This document shows, piece after piece, positions 34,038 to 43,966 of a DNA stretch of 54,495 nt. The position numbers and the translations under genes are program-made. The notes beneath the pieces were generated by a model. It saw only the letters and a program-made list of their open reading frames with translations, had not been told where the DNA came from and did no database searches. The stretch is from the NCBI GenBank assembly GCA_022486935.1, contig JAKVJO010000004.1, forward strand, positions 1 to 54,495, read 5' to 3'. The stretch is from Solobacterium sp. Lineage in GTDB: Bacteria; Bacillota_I; Bacilli_A; Erysipelotrichales; Erysipelotrichaceae. How positions within the stretch are numbered: the first letter of the stretch is position 1; each line of letters begins with the position of its first letter.

Positions 34038-34541
34038 TCAGAACTCCATTCTGTTCAGGATTTCTTCATTGATATCTTCCCGGACTGCACCTGGAACATC
34101 CTGGATAAACAACTTGCTGCCGCCATGTAACAAATCCAGCAGTGCCTGTCGGTCAGAAGCATCCAGGTAGACTTTTTTGTTCAATGGTTTTTTTCCTTTG
34201 GAATAATGCATGTTGCCAATATTGACGGCATTCAGAATGACTCCGGCTTTTTGGAGCGCGGCTGCTTCCATGGGTGTGCGTACTACAAGGAAGATTTTCT
34301 GGTCATCGGCAGCGTTTGGCAGTATCGGGGCAAATTCGTCTACCCGATAGAAATGAATGCTGGTATTGCTGGATCGTGTAATACTTTCCATCAGTTTTTG
34401 GGTCAATGAATTCTCCGCGGTCTGATCATCCGCGACCACAATTAAATTTGCACCAAGTGTGCTGGTCCAGGTAACACCTACCTGCCCATGGACAAGTCGA
34501 TTGTCTATTCTTGTCAGAAGAATCGGATCATGATTTGCCAT
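34038..34541 (-). CDS. PTS mannose-class EIIB component (second copy)
   Basis: The product of 167 residues has the same EIIB core as the downstream copy: LTRIDNRLVHGQVGVTW with His18, and AVNIGNMHYSKGKK. ATG at 34541 follows GAGAGGGG. It is the first gene of the transcript that also encodes the LevR activator, so it is likely made constitutively from a sigma-70 promoter. It may signal EII phosphorylation state to the activator rather than carry the main sugar flux (inference). Confidence 0.92.
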   Translation of the reverse strand: MANHDPILLTRIDNRLVHGQVGVTWTSTLGANLIVVADDQTAENSLTQKLMESITRSSNTSIHFYRVDEFAPILPNAADDQKIFLVVRTPMEAAALQKAGVILNAVNIGNMHYSKGKKPLNKKVYLDASDRQALLDLLHGGSKLFIQDVPGAVREDINEEILNRMEF

Positions 34542-34561
34542 TGCGAGTACCCCTCTCTGAG

Positions 34562-34570
34562 ATTCTATCA
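34562..34570 (-). promoter_or_regulatory. Possible extended -10 promoter for EIIB2-levR
   Basis: TGATAGAAT on the minus strand resembles an extended -10 (TGnTAGAAT). No clear -35 or -24/-12 element is present. Confidence 0.45.
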
Positions 34571-34683
34571 TATTTATGCTGAATTTGCCGGGGCAGAATA
34601 ACTGGTGTCTTTCAAAATGATCTGGTCAGCCTGAATGATTGCCGATCCTGAGAAGTGAATGGGATTCGTCTTATTTTATGGGT

Positions 34684-34689
34684 TATAAT
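34684..34689 (+). promoter_or_regulatory. -10 element of the purine permease gene
   Basis: TATAAT is consensus but the -35 region is poor. It gives a leader of only about 36 bases, too short for a purine riboswitch. Confidence 0.5.
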
Positions 34690-34730
34690 TGGCCGGTGTG
34701 TTTGAAACAAGGGAAAGAGGGGAACGTATT

Positions 34731-36065
34731 TTGTTTGAACGTGTATTTAAGCTGAAAGAGAAACATACTACTGTCCGTACCGAGCTGATTGCCGGACTGA
34801 CAACCTTCCTGGCCATGGCGTATATCCTGGCTGTGAATCCAATCGTACTTTCCAATGCAGGAATGGATACCAATTCGGTATTTCTCGCGACTGCACTAGC
34901 ATCCGGTCTGACCAGCATCCTGATGGGTGTGCTTGCCAACTATCCGGTGGCACTGTCTGCCGGCATGGGCACCAATGCATTGTTTGCCTATACGGTATGC
35001 GGCGCACTGGGCTATACCTGGGAAGAAGCACTCGCAGTTGTATTGATTTCCGGCATCATCTTCGTAGTCATCTCGGTAACAGGTATCCGCAAGGCAATCA
35101 TCAATGCCATTCCGAAGAATCTGAAACTGGCCATCGGGGCCGGTATCGGTTTCTTCATTGCCTTCATCGGTTTGAAGAATGCCGGGATTGTCGTAGCCAG
35201 CTCCGGTACGATTGTCTCACTCGGTGATTTTTCCAGCCCGCAGGTACTGCTGGCAATTATCGGTATCTTCATTACCATCGCACTGCTCTCTAAAAAAGTT
35301 CCGGCAGGTGTATTCTGGGGCCTGCTGATCACTGCAGCAATTGGACTTGTCATGTCCTTCTGCGGCTTGACCAGTACGGATCCTATCAACAACCCGCTGC
35401 CGAGCATTGCCAATATGAACTTCGCATTTAATTTCTCCATGCCTACACTGGGCGCATGCTTCACCGGCTTCAAGACCGTGTTCACGCACCCGGATGTACT
35501 GGTTGTAACATTCTCATTCCTGTTTGTTGACTTCTTCGATACTGCCGGAACACTGGTTGCTGTCGGCAACGATATCGGTCTGGTCAACGAGAACGGTGAA
35601 ATGGAAAACGTTGAGAAGGCACTGCTGGCCGATTCCTGCGGCACCTGCATCGGCGCAGTACTTGGTACCTCCACGGTTACTTCCTTTGTAGAATCAGGCT
35701 CTGGTGTGGCTGCTGGAGGCCGTACAGGTCTTACTGCCTGCACAACCGGTGTGTTGTTCCTGCTGTCTGTGTTCCTGTCACCGCTGCTGTCCGTGATTAC
35801 TTCTTCTGTCACCACCCCGGCACTTGTGACTGTCGGTGTCCTGATGGCTCAGCAGCTGAAGCAGATTGACTGGGATGACTGGAATGTATCTGCACCATGT
35901 TTCCTGACCATTCTGATCATGATCCTTGGCTATTCCATCTCTGATGGTATCGCAGCAGGATTCCTGTTCTATACTGTCTCCATGGCATTCTCGGGAAAGA
36001 TCAAAGAGATCAAGCCGATTGTCTATGTGCTTGATATCATCTTCCTGATTTACTTCATTTTCTAA
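34731..36065 (+). CDS. NCS2/AzgA-type purine permease
   Basis: The product of 444 residues has about 13 membrane segments and AzgA/PbuG signatures: LTTFLAMAYILAVNPIVLSNAGMD, SAGMGTNALFAYTV, IGAGIGFFIAFIGLKNAG, FLFVDFFDTAGTLVAVG and GTSTVTSFVESGSGVAAGGRTG. It imports hypoxanthine, guanine or adenine with protons. A TTG start at 34731 is proposed because AGAGGGG lies eight bases before it, while the upstream in-frame TTG at 34689 overlaps the -10 box. It is a single-gene unit followed by a terminator. Confidence 0.9.
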   Translation: MFERVFKLKEKHTTVRTELIAGLTTFLAMAYILAVNPIVLSNAGMDTNSVFLATALASGLTSILMGVLANYPVALSAGMGTNALFAYTVCGALGYTWEEALAVVLISGIIFVVISVTGIRKAIINAIPKNLKLAIGAGIGFFIAFIGLKNAGIVVASSGTIVSLGDFSSPQVLLAIIGIFITIALLSKKVPAGVFWGLLITAAIGLVMSFCGLTSTDPINNPLPSIANMNFAFNFSMPTLGACFTGFKTVFTHPDVLVVTFSFLFVDFFDTAGTLVAVGNDIGLVNENGEMENVEKALLADSCGTCIGAVLGTSTVTSFVESGSGVAAGGRTGLTACTTGVLFLLSVFLSPLLSVITSSVTTPALVTVGVLMAQQLKQIDWDDWNVSAPCFLTILIMILGYSISDGIAAGFLFYTVSMAFSGKIKEIKPIVYVLDIIFLIYFIF

Positions 36066-36084
36066 GAAGGAAAAAGTTCATTGA

Positions 36085-36119
36085 AGCAGCTGATATCTCA
36101 AAGGTATTGGGTGCTTTTT
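36085..36119 (+). terminator. Terminator after the purine permease
   Basis: AGCA pairs with TGCT and, after one mismatch, CTGATAT pairs with GTATTGG (two G-U). TTTTTG follows. Confidence 0.6.
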
Positions 36120-36172
36120 GCGTTCCTGTTCAGTAAAAGGCGCAGTTTCAATGGTTGAATGTCTGATCTCAG

Positions 36173-36202
36173 TTGACAACTCTGCCAATTCATCCGTTAA
36201 TG
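36173..36202 (+). promoter_or_regulatory. Promoter of the RpiR gene
   Basis: Consensus TTGACA, then 18 bases, then TTAATG. The -10 is weak. Confidence 0.45.
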
Positions 36203-36228
36203 TAAAGAAAGGAACTTGAGGGGAAATC

Positions 36229-37050
36229 ATGAAGAAAGATCAGGAAACAATCCACCTGTCTGAACTGGAGCAGGAAGTGGATCAGTATGTATCTGAAAAT
36301 GTCGAAAAAGTTCAGATGATGAGTATTCGGGAACTGGCAGCTAACACGTTTTCCAATACAACGACCATCCTGCGCTATACCAGAAAACTTGGGTACAGCG
36401 GGTTTGAAGAGTTCAAAGTTAAAATCAAGAGTGATCTGCAGAGCAGGAATTCAGATGATTACATCATCAATGCCCGGGAGTCAGCGATTGAAGTCATCAA
36501 CAAGATGAAGACACTCAACCGTCAGGTGATTGATCAGACAGTCGACCGGCTGTCATTGGAACAGATCAATCGGATTCTCCATAAGATCGAAGACATGGAG
36601 TTTGTGGATTTCATTGCCTATGACGCAAATGCGGCACTGGCAGATTACGCATCCCATTACTTCTTTCAGGTGTCGAAGATCTGTAATGTATATGAAGATA
36701 TCGACCAGCAGATCGGCTTTGCGCAGAATGCGGATCCATCTCATCATATTGTGTTTGTCCTGACCCGCAGCGGCCGCAGCAGCCGGATTCTGCAGGTACT
36801 GAAAGAACTGAAGAAACACGGCATGTATACCGTACTGATCAGCAGAGCTTCGGGATCTTCCGTTGCGCCGATGTGCAATGAGTTTCTCGAAACGATCTTT
36901 GTGGACAGTTTCAAGGATATGGGTGACTGCACCTATTACGCTTCCGCAAAGTTCCTGCTGGATCTGATCATCAATCTGTACTTCTCAAAGCACTACGAGG
37001 ATGTGCTGAAAAAAGATACGGCATACGACAAGGCCTACTTCAGCATTTGA
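36229..37050 (+). CDS. MurR/RpiR family regulator
   Basis: The product of 273 residues has an N-terminal RpiR HTH_6 domain (MMSIRELAANTFSNTTTILRYTRKLGYSGFEEFK) and a C-terminal SIS domain (about 110-245, with LTRSGRSSRILQVLKEL binding a phosphosugar). RpiR-type regulators respond to sugar phosphates. It lies just before a beta-glucoside PTS operon and is its likely regulator. A terminator separates the two, so they are separate units. Ribosome site AACTTGAGGGG precedes ATG. Confidence 0.9.
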   Translation: MKKDQETIHLSELEQEVDQYVSENVEKVQMMSIRELAANTFSNTTTILRYTRKLGYSGFEEFKVKIKSDLQSRNSDDYIINARESAIEVINKMKTLNRQVIDQTVDRLSLEQINRILHKIEDMEFVDFIAYDANAALADYASHYFFQVSKICNVYEDIDQQIGFAQNADPSHHIVFVLTRSGRSSRILQVLKELKKHGMYTVLISRASGSSVAPMCNEFLETIFVDSFKDMGDCTYYASAKFLLDLIINLYFSKHYEDVLKKDTAYDKAYFSI

Positions 37051-37080
37051 TCTGTGCCGTTTGAGTAACATTGTTCACAG

Positions 37081-37107
37081 GGATTCCGGACTTCCGGGAT
37101 CCTTTTT
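37081..37107 (+). terminator. Terminator after rpiR
   Basis: GGATTCCGG and CCGGGATCC form a nine-pair stem with loop ACTT, followed by TTTTTG. Confidence 0.85.
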
Positions 37108-37128
37108 GTGTTCATTGTTCCTCACGGC

Positions 37129-37144
37129 AAGTAAACGCTTTCAT
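37129..37144 (+). promoter_or_regulatory. cre (CcpA-binding) site
   Basis: AAGTAAACGCTTTCAT matches the cre consensus WTGNAARCGNWWWCAW with one mismatch. It overlaps the probable -35 region (TTTCAT; -10 TACTAT at 37162) of the beta-glucoside PTS operon, the expected position for repression when glucose is available. Confidence 0.65.
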
Positions 37145-37191
37145 TCGTCTTGCGGTTTTCTTACTATATGGCTGTCGAGGAGGAAACAATC

Positions 37192-37494
37192 ATGAATATC
37201 AAGCTGTTCTGCAACGCCGGTTTGTCTACAAGTATCCTTGTCAAAAACATTGCCAAAGAAGCACAGGCACAGAATCAGGATGTCCAGGTCGCAGCCTATC
37301 CGATTGATGAGCTGGCACGTCAGGCAAAAGATGCCGATGTCGTGCTGCTTGGTCCGCAGGTTGCCTACCGTCTGCAGGATGCGCAGAAGATCTGCGCTGA
37401 AGCAAACGTTCCGGTGAGCGTTATTGATATGGCTGTCTACGGAATGTGCGATGGAAAGAAAGCTCTTGATATCGCAATGAAACTGAAGAAGTAA
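37192..37494 (+). CDS. PTS lactose/cellobiose-class EIIB component
   Basis: The product of 100 residues has the phosphocysteine motif KLFCNAGLSTSILVKNIA (Cys7), the LLGPQVAYRL and VIDMAVYGMCDG segments of CelA-type EIIB proteins. ATG 37192 has GAGGAGG upstream and is chosen over ATG 37150. It passes phosphate to the sugar via EIIC. The EIIC gene starts 28 bases downstream but is interrupted. No EIIA gene of this class is seen in the window. Confidence 0.93.
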   Translation: MNIKLFCNAGLSTSILVKNIAKEAQAQNQDVQVAAYPIDELARQAKDADVVLLGPQVAYRLQDAQKICAEANVPVSVIDMAVYGMCDGKKALDIAMKLKK

Positions 37495-37522
37495 ACAATA
37501 GAAAAAAGAGGGGATAGATCAA

Positions 37523-38833
37523 ATGAAAGAGTTTATTCAGCAGAAAGTACTGCCGGTCATCATGAAGGTAGTCAATTCCAAACCGCTCATTGCAATGAAA
37601 GATGGAATCCTGTATTCCATTCCGCTTCTGATCATTGGTTCCGTATTCCTGTTACTTGAAAACTTCCCGTATCAGCCGGTCGTTGACTTCTTCACCAATG
37701 CCGGAATGATTACTGCAATGGATTAGGCAGTCAACTGCTCATTCACACTGATGTCTCTGGTTGCAGTCGTTGGTATTGCCTATACCTACGTCAAGAATGA
37801 AGGGCTGATTCCGCTGCCTGCCGCATTCATCTCCCTGTCCTGCTTCCTGATCCTGCAGCCGGGCTATCTGACCAACGAGGCCGGTGAGTCTGTCGCAGTC
37901 ATCATGAAAGACTGGTGCTCCGGTCAGGGTATGATCGGTGCAATCGTTGTCGGTCTTGTAGTTGGAAGTGTCTACAGTCTGTTCGTGCACAAGCACATCA
38001 TGATCAAAATGCCGGACATGGTACCGGATGGCATCAAAAATACATTCGCATCACTGATTCCTGGCTTTGTATTGATCTTCGGTGCAACGATTGTATGCAT
38101 TATCTTCCAGAATGCATTTGGAACAACCTTCTTTGAATGGATCTACAGAGTGCTTCAGATCCCGCTGCAGAATCTGACAGATACCCTTGGCGGTATGTGC
38201 ATTGCAGTATTCCTGATTTCCTTCCTCTGGTGGTTCGGTATCCATGGCGCTGCAGTTGTTGACGGCGTGCTGTATGGCCTCTGGACTGCAAATGCAATGT
38301 CCAACCAGGCACTGCTTGATAAAGGACTGAGTCTGACCTCAGCCAATGGAGCCCACATCGTTACCGCTCAGTTCTACGACCAGTTCATTGTTGTCACCGG
38401 TTCCTGCATTACGATCGGTGCCGTGCTGTACATGGTGTTCTGTGCACGCAGCCAGAAGTTCAAGGCAATTGGTAAAGTTGGTATTGTGCCATCTATCTTC
38501 AATGTCAACGAACCGATTCTGTTTGGCACACCGTTTGTCATGAACCCGTTCCTGTTTATCCCGATGATTGCCGTTCCGCTGATTGTGACAATCGTACAGT
38601 ATCTTGCAATCTCCAGCGGTCTTTGCCCGATGTATTCAGGCGTCATGGTTCCGTGGACCACACCGATTATTATCTCCGGCTTCCTGGTTGGCGGCTGGAA
38701 GACAGCACTGCTTCAGGTTGCGACCATTGCCATCTCCTTCGGTATCTACTTCCCGTTCATGAGAAAGGTCGACAAGCTCGCACTTGAAGAAGAATCAAAA
38801 GCTGCAGCAATTGAGGCAGGCAGCGCAGAATAA
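37523..38833 (+). pseudogene. PTS lactose/cellobiose-class EIIC interrupted by an in-frame TAG
   Basis: The frame starting at ATG 37523 encodes the EIIC N terminus for 67 codons (MKEFIQQKVLPVIMKVVNSK, then KDGILYSIPLLIIGSVFLLLE) and hits TAG at 37724-37726. The same frame continues without further stop to 38833. The remainder is a normal EIIC: CSFTLMSLVAVVGIAYTYVKNEG, WWFGIHGAAVVDG, NEPILFGTPFVMNPFLFIP. A C-to-T change of CAG would explain it. TAG is used as an ordinary stop elsewhere (for example at 41839 and 52880). Reinitiation at ATG 37751 has no ribosome site. It may be a recent null mutation, a sequencing error, or rare readthrough. Confidence 0.85.
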
Positions 38834-38845
38834 CATCAGATCATT

Positions 38846-38891
38846 CACCCGCATGCCAGGATCAACCCCTTTCGAGTCCTGGGTGCGGGTG
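38846..38891 (+). repeat. Intercistronic stem-loop before the GH1 gene
   Basis: CACCCGCA pairs with TGCGGGTG, and inside it CCAGGA pairs with TCCTGG. No U-tract follows, so it may stabilise or process the mRNA between EIIC and the glucosidase. Confidence 0.6.
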
Positions 38892-38908
38892 TGATCGTAT
38901 ATGACTGA

Positions 38909-40336
<1,428 letters not shown>

Positions 40337-40411
40337 ATCAGTGATTTCAGATTGAATGCCCGCAGGTTGAAACTGCCGGGACTGAAAGAATACGCAACAT
40401 AAATATCAATC

Positions 40412-40440
40412 AAGTCAGTGTGTCATTGATGCACTGACTT
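40412..40440 (+). terminator. Probable terminator of the GH1 gene
   Basis: AAGTCAGTG and CACTGACTT form a nine-pair stem around an 11-base loop; a short T-run (TTTAT) follows. Confidence 0.55.
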
Positions 40441-40530
40441 TATGATGTGATTCAGATGAATCGAAATGTTCTGATATTGTTTCAGATCTGCATCAATCTG
40501 AATGCTAATACTTTCAGAGTTTGCGGACAT
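40423..40530 (-). pseudogene. Truncated RelB/DinJ-like antitoxin
   Basis: Minus-strand ATG 40530 with GAGGGAG seven bases upstream encodes 35 residues. The start MSANSESISIQIDADLKQ matches the DNA-binding N terminus of RelB/DinJ antitoxins (usually (T/S)ISIRIDxxLK followed by a helix). After DLKQ the homology breaks off and a TGA follows. No toxin gene is adjacent. It is probably a remnant of a toxin-antitoxin pair, possibly still a small DNA-binding protein. Confidence 0.55.
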
Positions 40531-40540
40531 AAGAGCACTC

Positions 40541-40671
40541 CCTCTCATATTGTTGATATTTCTCATACAGGATAGCGCGAACAACGCGAATTATGCTAAT
40601 CCAGAACTGTTTGATTGATTGCATATGGAAATCAATTTCATGAGTGGGATATGCCTTATCCAGGGATTTTT
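40541..40671. other. Intergenic remainder upstream of ald
   Basis: Nothing further recognised. An imperfect repeat ATATCAACAATAT on the minus strand lies upstream of the antitoxin-like frame and could be its operator remnant. Confidence 0.35.
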
Positions 40672-40673
40672 TC

Positions 40674-40704
40674 TTGTCAAAGATCATATACATAAAGGAT
40701 AATA
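40674..40704 (+). promoter_or_regulatory. Possible promoter of ald
   Basis: TTGTCA and GATAAT are separated by 18 or 19 bases upstream of the GAGGG ribosome site. Confidence 0.4.
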
Positions 40705-40728
40705 TTCTGGAAAAGCGAGGGCTTAGCG

Positions 40729-41841
40729 ATGAAAGTAGGATGCGTAAAAGAGATCAAGAATAATGAATACCGCGTTGGCATGACGCCTGACAATGTCAGA
40801 AGTGCTGTTGCCAATGGACATGAAGTATTCATTGAATCGGGAGCCGGTGTCGGATCAGGATTCACAGATCAGGAATACATTGAAGCGGGTGCACAGCTGA
40901 AGGATGCCAAAGAGATTTGGCAGGATGTACAGCTGATGGTCAAGGTCAAGGAGCCGATGCCGGAAGAGTATCCGCTGTTCCATGAAGGCTTGATTCTGTA
41001 TACCTATTTCCATCTTGCGGCAGATCAGGAACTGGTTGATGTGCTGCTGAAGGCAAAGGTCAAGGCAGTTGCTTATGAAACACTGATGGAGACAGACGGA
41101 AGCCTGCCGCTGCTTTCCCCGATGAGCCAGGTTGCCGGAAGACTGAGCATCCAGGAAGGTGCCAAGTATCTGGAAAAGCGCTTTGGCGGAGAAGGAATCC
41201 TGCTGGCAGGTGTACCGGGCACGCCCAAGGCAAATGTTGTCATTCTCGGCGGCGGTGCAGTCGGCACCAATGCATGCAAGCTGGCAGTTGGCATGGGCGC
41301 CAATGTTACCATTCTCGATATCAGCCTGAAGCGTCTTGAGTATCTGGACAATCTCTTCGGAGCCGGGATCCAGACCCTGGTATCCAGTGAGTCCAATATT
41401 GAACGGGTCATTCCCAATGCCGATCTCGTCATTGGCTGTGTACTCATTCCGGGCAAGTCTGCACCGAAGGTATTCAAGAAGAAATACCTGAAAGAAATGA
41501 AGCCGGGTGCAGTATTTGTGGATGTTGCGGTAGATCAGGGCGGCTGCGGAGAAACAACCCATGCGACAACCCATGATGATCCAATCTACGTCGTAGACAA
41601 TGTCGTTCATTACTGCGTTGGCAATATGCCAGGTGCAGTGCCGCGCACTTCCACCATTGCACTGACTAATGCGACAGTGAAGTACGGACTGGAAATCGCT
41701 GACAGCGGCCTGGAAGAGGCGTGCAGAAAGAACCCGGTCATCTACTCAGGTGTGAATACCTACGATGGTAAAGTGACCTGCAAGAACGTGGCAGACAGCT
41801 ATGACTGCTACGAGTATACCGACATCCATACGCTGTTCTAG
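40729..41841 (+). CDS. ald: Alanine dehydrogenase
   Basis: The product of 370 residues matches Ald across its length: MKVGCVKEIKNNEYRVGMTP (substrate Arg15), KVKEPMPEEYPLF (Lys), LYTYFHLAAD (His catalytic), VILGGGAVGTNACKLAVGMGANVTILD (NAD fold) and VAVDQGGCGETTHATTHDDP (catalytic Asp). It oxidatively deaminates L-alanine to pyruvate and ammonia with NAD, or runs in reverse to assimilate ammonia. It appears as a monocistronic gene or with the small gene 40 bases downstream. Confidence 0.97.
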   Translation: MKVGCVKEIKNNEYRVGMTPDNVRSAVANGHEVFIESGAGVGSGFTDQEYIEAGAQLKDAKEIWQDVQLMVKVKEPMPEEYPLFHEGLILYTYFHLAADQELVDVLLKAKVKAVAYETLMETDGSLPLLSPMSQVAGRLSIQEGAKYLEKRFGGEGILLAGVPGTPKANVVILGGGAVGTNACKLAVGMGANVTILDISLKRLEYLDNLFGAGIQTLVSSESNIERVIPNADLVIGCVLIPGKSAPKVFKKKYLKEMKPGAVFVDVAVDQGGCGETTHATTHDDPIYVVDNVVHYCVGNMPGAVPRTSTIALTNATVKYGLEIADSGLEEACRKNPVIYSGVNTYDGKVTCKNVADSYDCYEYTDIHTLF

Positions 41842-41881
41842 GCTGTATACTTGAATTACCAAAAACAGGAGGATAAACAAT

Positions 41882-42226
41882 ATGGCATTCTTCAACATCT
41901 TCAAGGCAATCAAAACTGCCTACAAAGACCGCGGCATGAACGATGAGATTGCAGCACTCGAAGGAAAACTCGAGGATCTGCATACCCAGGGCAAACTGGA
42001 TGACGGCGTATACGCTGCCGCAAAGAAGTACGAAGAACTGGATGCGCTGATCAACACCAACAAGGCAGACCATCAGCAGCACAAGGATTATGAAGCCGCA
42101 ACGCTGGAGTTCATGAAGGCAATCAAGAACTGTGCCGGCATGGATGATGACACCAAAGCACTGGCTGAGAAGATTGTCGGTGAATATGACGAAGTAGCGT
42201 CAATTGTCAAAAAGCCGGAAGCCTGA
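41882..42226 (+). CDS. Small acidic helical protein of unknown function
   Basis: The product of 114 residues is charged and predicted fully helical: AIKTAYKDRGMNDEIAALEGKLEDLHTQGKLDDGVYAAAKKYEELDALINTNKADHQQHKDY. No signal peptide, membrane segment or known motif is seen. A resemblance to YlbF-type helical proteins is superficial. It has a strong AGGAGG site and lies 40 bases after ald with a strong terminator behind it. Confidence 0.7.
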   Translation: MAFFNIFKAIKTAYKDRGMNDEIAALEGKLEDLHTQGKLDDGVYAAAKKYEELDALINTNKADHQQHKDYEAATLEFMKAIKNCAGMDDDTKALAEKIVGEYDEVASIVKKPEA

Positions 42227-42239
42227 ATCACAACAGAAA

Positions 42240-42281
42240 CGCACCTGATATCCTGTGATGGATACCGGGTGCGTTTTTTTT
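42240..42281 (+). terminator. Rho-independent terminator
   Basis: CGCACC(T)G(A)TATCC pairs with GGATACCGGGTGCG around a short loop, followed by eight T. Confidence 0.85.
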
Positions 42282-42283
42282 AG

Positions 42284-43966
42284 TTATGCAGCAAAGTAAT
42301 AGTCGGAGAAGTCATATTTGAATACACGGTAGCCGCAGAACAGAACGCCCTGGGAATCGTAGGAGAATGTCGCAATGACATTGCCGTCGCTGTCATACTC
42401 TGAGAACTGCTTTGCCATGCCGGAATCAACCAGGATGTTGTTACCGGTGTACTGCACGCTTGAGACAATGGAAGAGTAGGTGACCGGGAAGGAATCAAAC
42501 AGATCATAGGTTCCGGTGTTTTCGTTGACCATATACTTGTAGAAGTTGCTGTTGGAAGAAGTGTCTCCGTAGAATGACTCATTGACGGTATCTGCCAGTG
42601 TGAAGTGGGAATCAACAGAGTCTTCACAGAAGTAGTTGTTGTCAAACATGATCAGGTAGTACTCGCCTTCCGGCAGGGAGCTGTCTTCTACATAAGTGAC
42701 GGTATGCTGACCATACTGGGAAGTGAAGTCACTTTCCTTGCTCAGCACATAGCTGCTGTATGCAGTATTGGACCACTGATCATCATTGGAAATCAGATAA
42801 TCCAGAGTCGGTTCGGTATAGACATTGCTCAGTTTGATAATCGAACTGGTCTCACGGGAACTGAGGATCATTTCATCATCGTTGACCAGCTGGATGGTAT
42901 TGATGTGCATCCAGTCCCATTCACCGTTATCAACAGACAGGGTGGCATCTGTCGCAAAGTGGTGGGTCATGGATTTATACTCCGGCAGGATATCGCCAAG
43001 ATCAATCAGTTCACTGACTGCTCCGGAATTGATATCAACCGAGATGATGACGTCTTCGACAGTATCGCTGGAAGTATCATCAGCCAGGGCAATGAGCTGT
43101 CCGTTATTGTTGATGGCGAAGTCATGGTGCATGGAATAGATGCCGGTATCATAAACAGCTGTGACCTTGCCGAGCGGGGAAATGGCTGAGATCTGATACA
43201 GATCGGAAGTGACATACATCTCGCCGTTATAGACAATGGCATTCTCTACCATGTCACCCTGCGTTACCAGTTCTTCCCGGACTATGCCGTCATTGTCTAC
43301 CAGGAAGCTATAGCCGTTATATGCGGTATTCAGTCCCAGCAGGAAGTACAGCCCGTCAGACAGTTCTTCTGATTCACTGACGGTCTCTTTATCAATCTGA
43401 GTGACATAGCCGCTCTGCAGTGCCGGTGCATCTACACTGAATGAGACAGTATACAGTTCATTTTCGTCAGAGTCATACAGGTGCATGGTTATATCATTGT
43501 TCTCACCGCCGACGAGTCCAATGAGACAGATCTCATGCGAGTCGCCTGTGCCAAGATCATTGGCATCTGCAGTGAAGTCACTGTAGCCCTCTGTTGAAAC
43601 GGTATATGAGACGGAGTCTGTATCACTGTCCACAAAGTACAGGTACAGCCCCGTGGTATTGGTTCCGTAAGGGTTGAAGATTGCCAGCATGTCTTCAATG
43701 CCGGTGACACTTTGTTTGTCGGTATCGATCTGTGACTGAATAGCTGACTGGGTATCAGTATTGTAGTAGGTGAAGTCTGAGGAACTGGTATCCAGATCGA
43801 TTGAGGTCAGATTCAGATCCAGGTTCAATGATTGTGTTTCAACAGCGGTTACAGCCTTGGCTGTAGCAACAGATACAGTCTGATCGGTTGATGCGGAAGC
43901 TGTGGATGTACATCCGCTGACTGCCAGGGCAGCGATAAAGCAAGGCAGTATCCAATTTGATTTCAT
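42284..43966 (-). CDS. Arylsulfate sulfotransferase (AssT family) lipoprotein
   Basis: The product of 560 residues has a lipobox (LAVSGC, Cys19) and an extracellular beta-propeller of the Arylsulfotrans/ASST family. Key catalytic segments are SMHHDFAINNNGQ, MTHHFATD, WDWMHINTIQLVNDDEMILSSRETSSII, which hold the active-site His and Arg residues of the PAPS-independent enzymes. These transfer sulfate between phenolic compounds via a sulfo-His. The N-terminal 200 residues are a beta-sandwich. GGAGG lies five bases before the ATG. It is lipid-anchored outside the cell and may act on dietary or host phenolic sulfates. Confidence 0.88.
   Translation of the reverse strand: MKSNWILPCFIAALAVSGCTSTASASTDQTVSVATAKAVTAVETQSLNLDLNLTSIDLDTSSSDFTYYNTDTQSAIQSQIDTDKQSVTGIEDMLAIFNPYGTNTTGLYLYFVDSDTDSVSYTVSTEGYSDFTADANDLGTGDSHEICLIGLVGGENNDITMHLYDSDENELYTVSFSVDAPALQSGYVTQIDKETVSESEELSDGLYFLLGLNTAYNGYSFLVDNDGIVREELVTQGDMVENAIVYNGEMYVTSDLYQISAISPLGKVTAVYDTGIYSMHHDFAINNNGQLIALADDTSSDTVEDVIISVDINSGAVSELIDLGDILPEYKSMTHHFATDATLSVDNGEWDWMHINTIQLVNDDEMILSSRETSSIIKLSNVYTEPTLDYLISNDDQWSNTAYSSYVLSKESDFTSQYGQHTVTYVEDSSLPEGEYYLIMFDNNYFCEDSVDSHFTLADTVNESFYGDTSSNSNFYKYMVNENTGTYDLFDSFPVTYSSIVSSVQYTGNNILVDSGMAKQFSEYDSDGNVIATFSYDSQGVLFCGYRVFKYDFSDYYFAA

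Noticed and set aside
34689-34731. Purine riboswitch before the NCS2 permease
   Set aside because: The consensus -10 box lies about 36 bases before the start, leaving no room for the aptamer.
37724-37726. Recoding of TAG as pyrrolysine or another amino acid in EIIC
   Set aside because: TAG is used as an ordinary stop in several other genes here, and EIIC has no known need for pyrrolysine.
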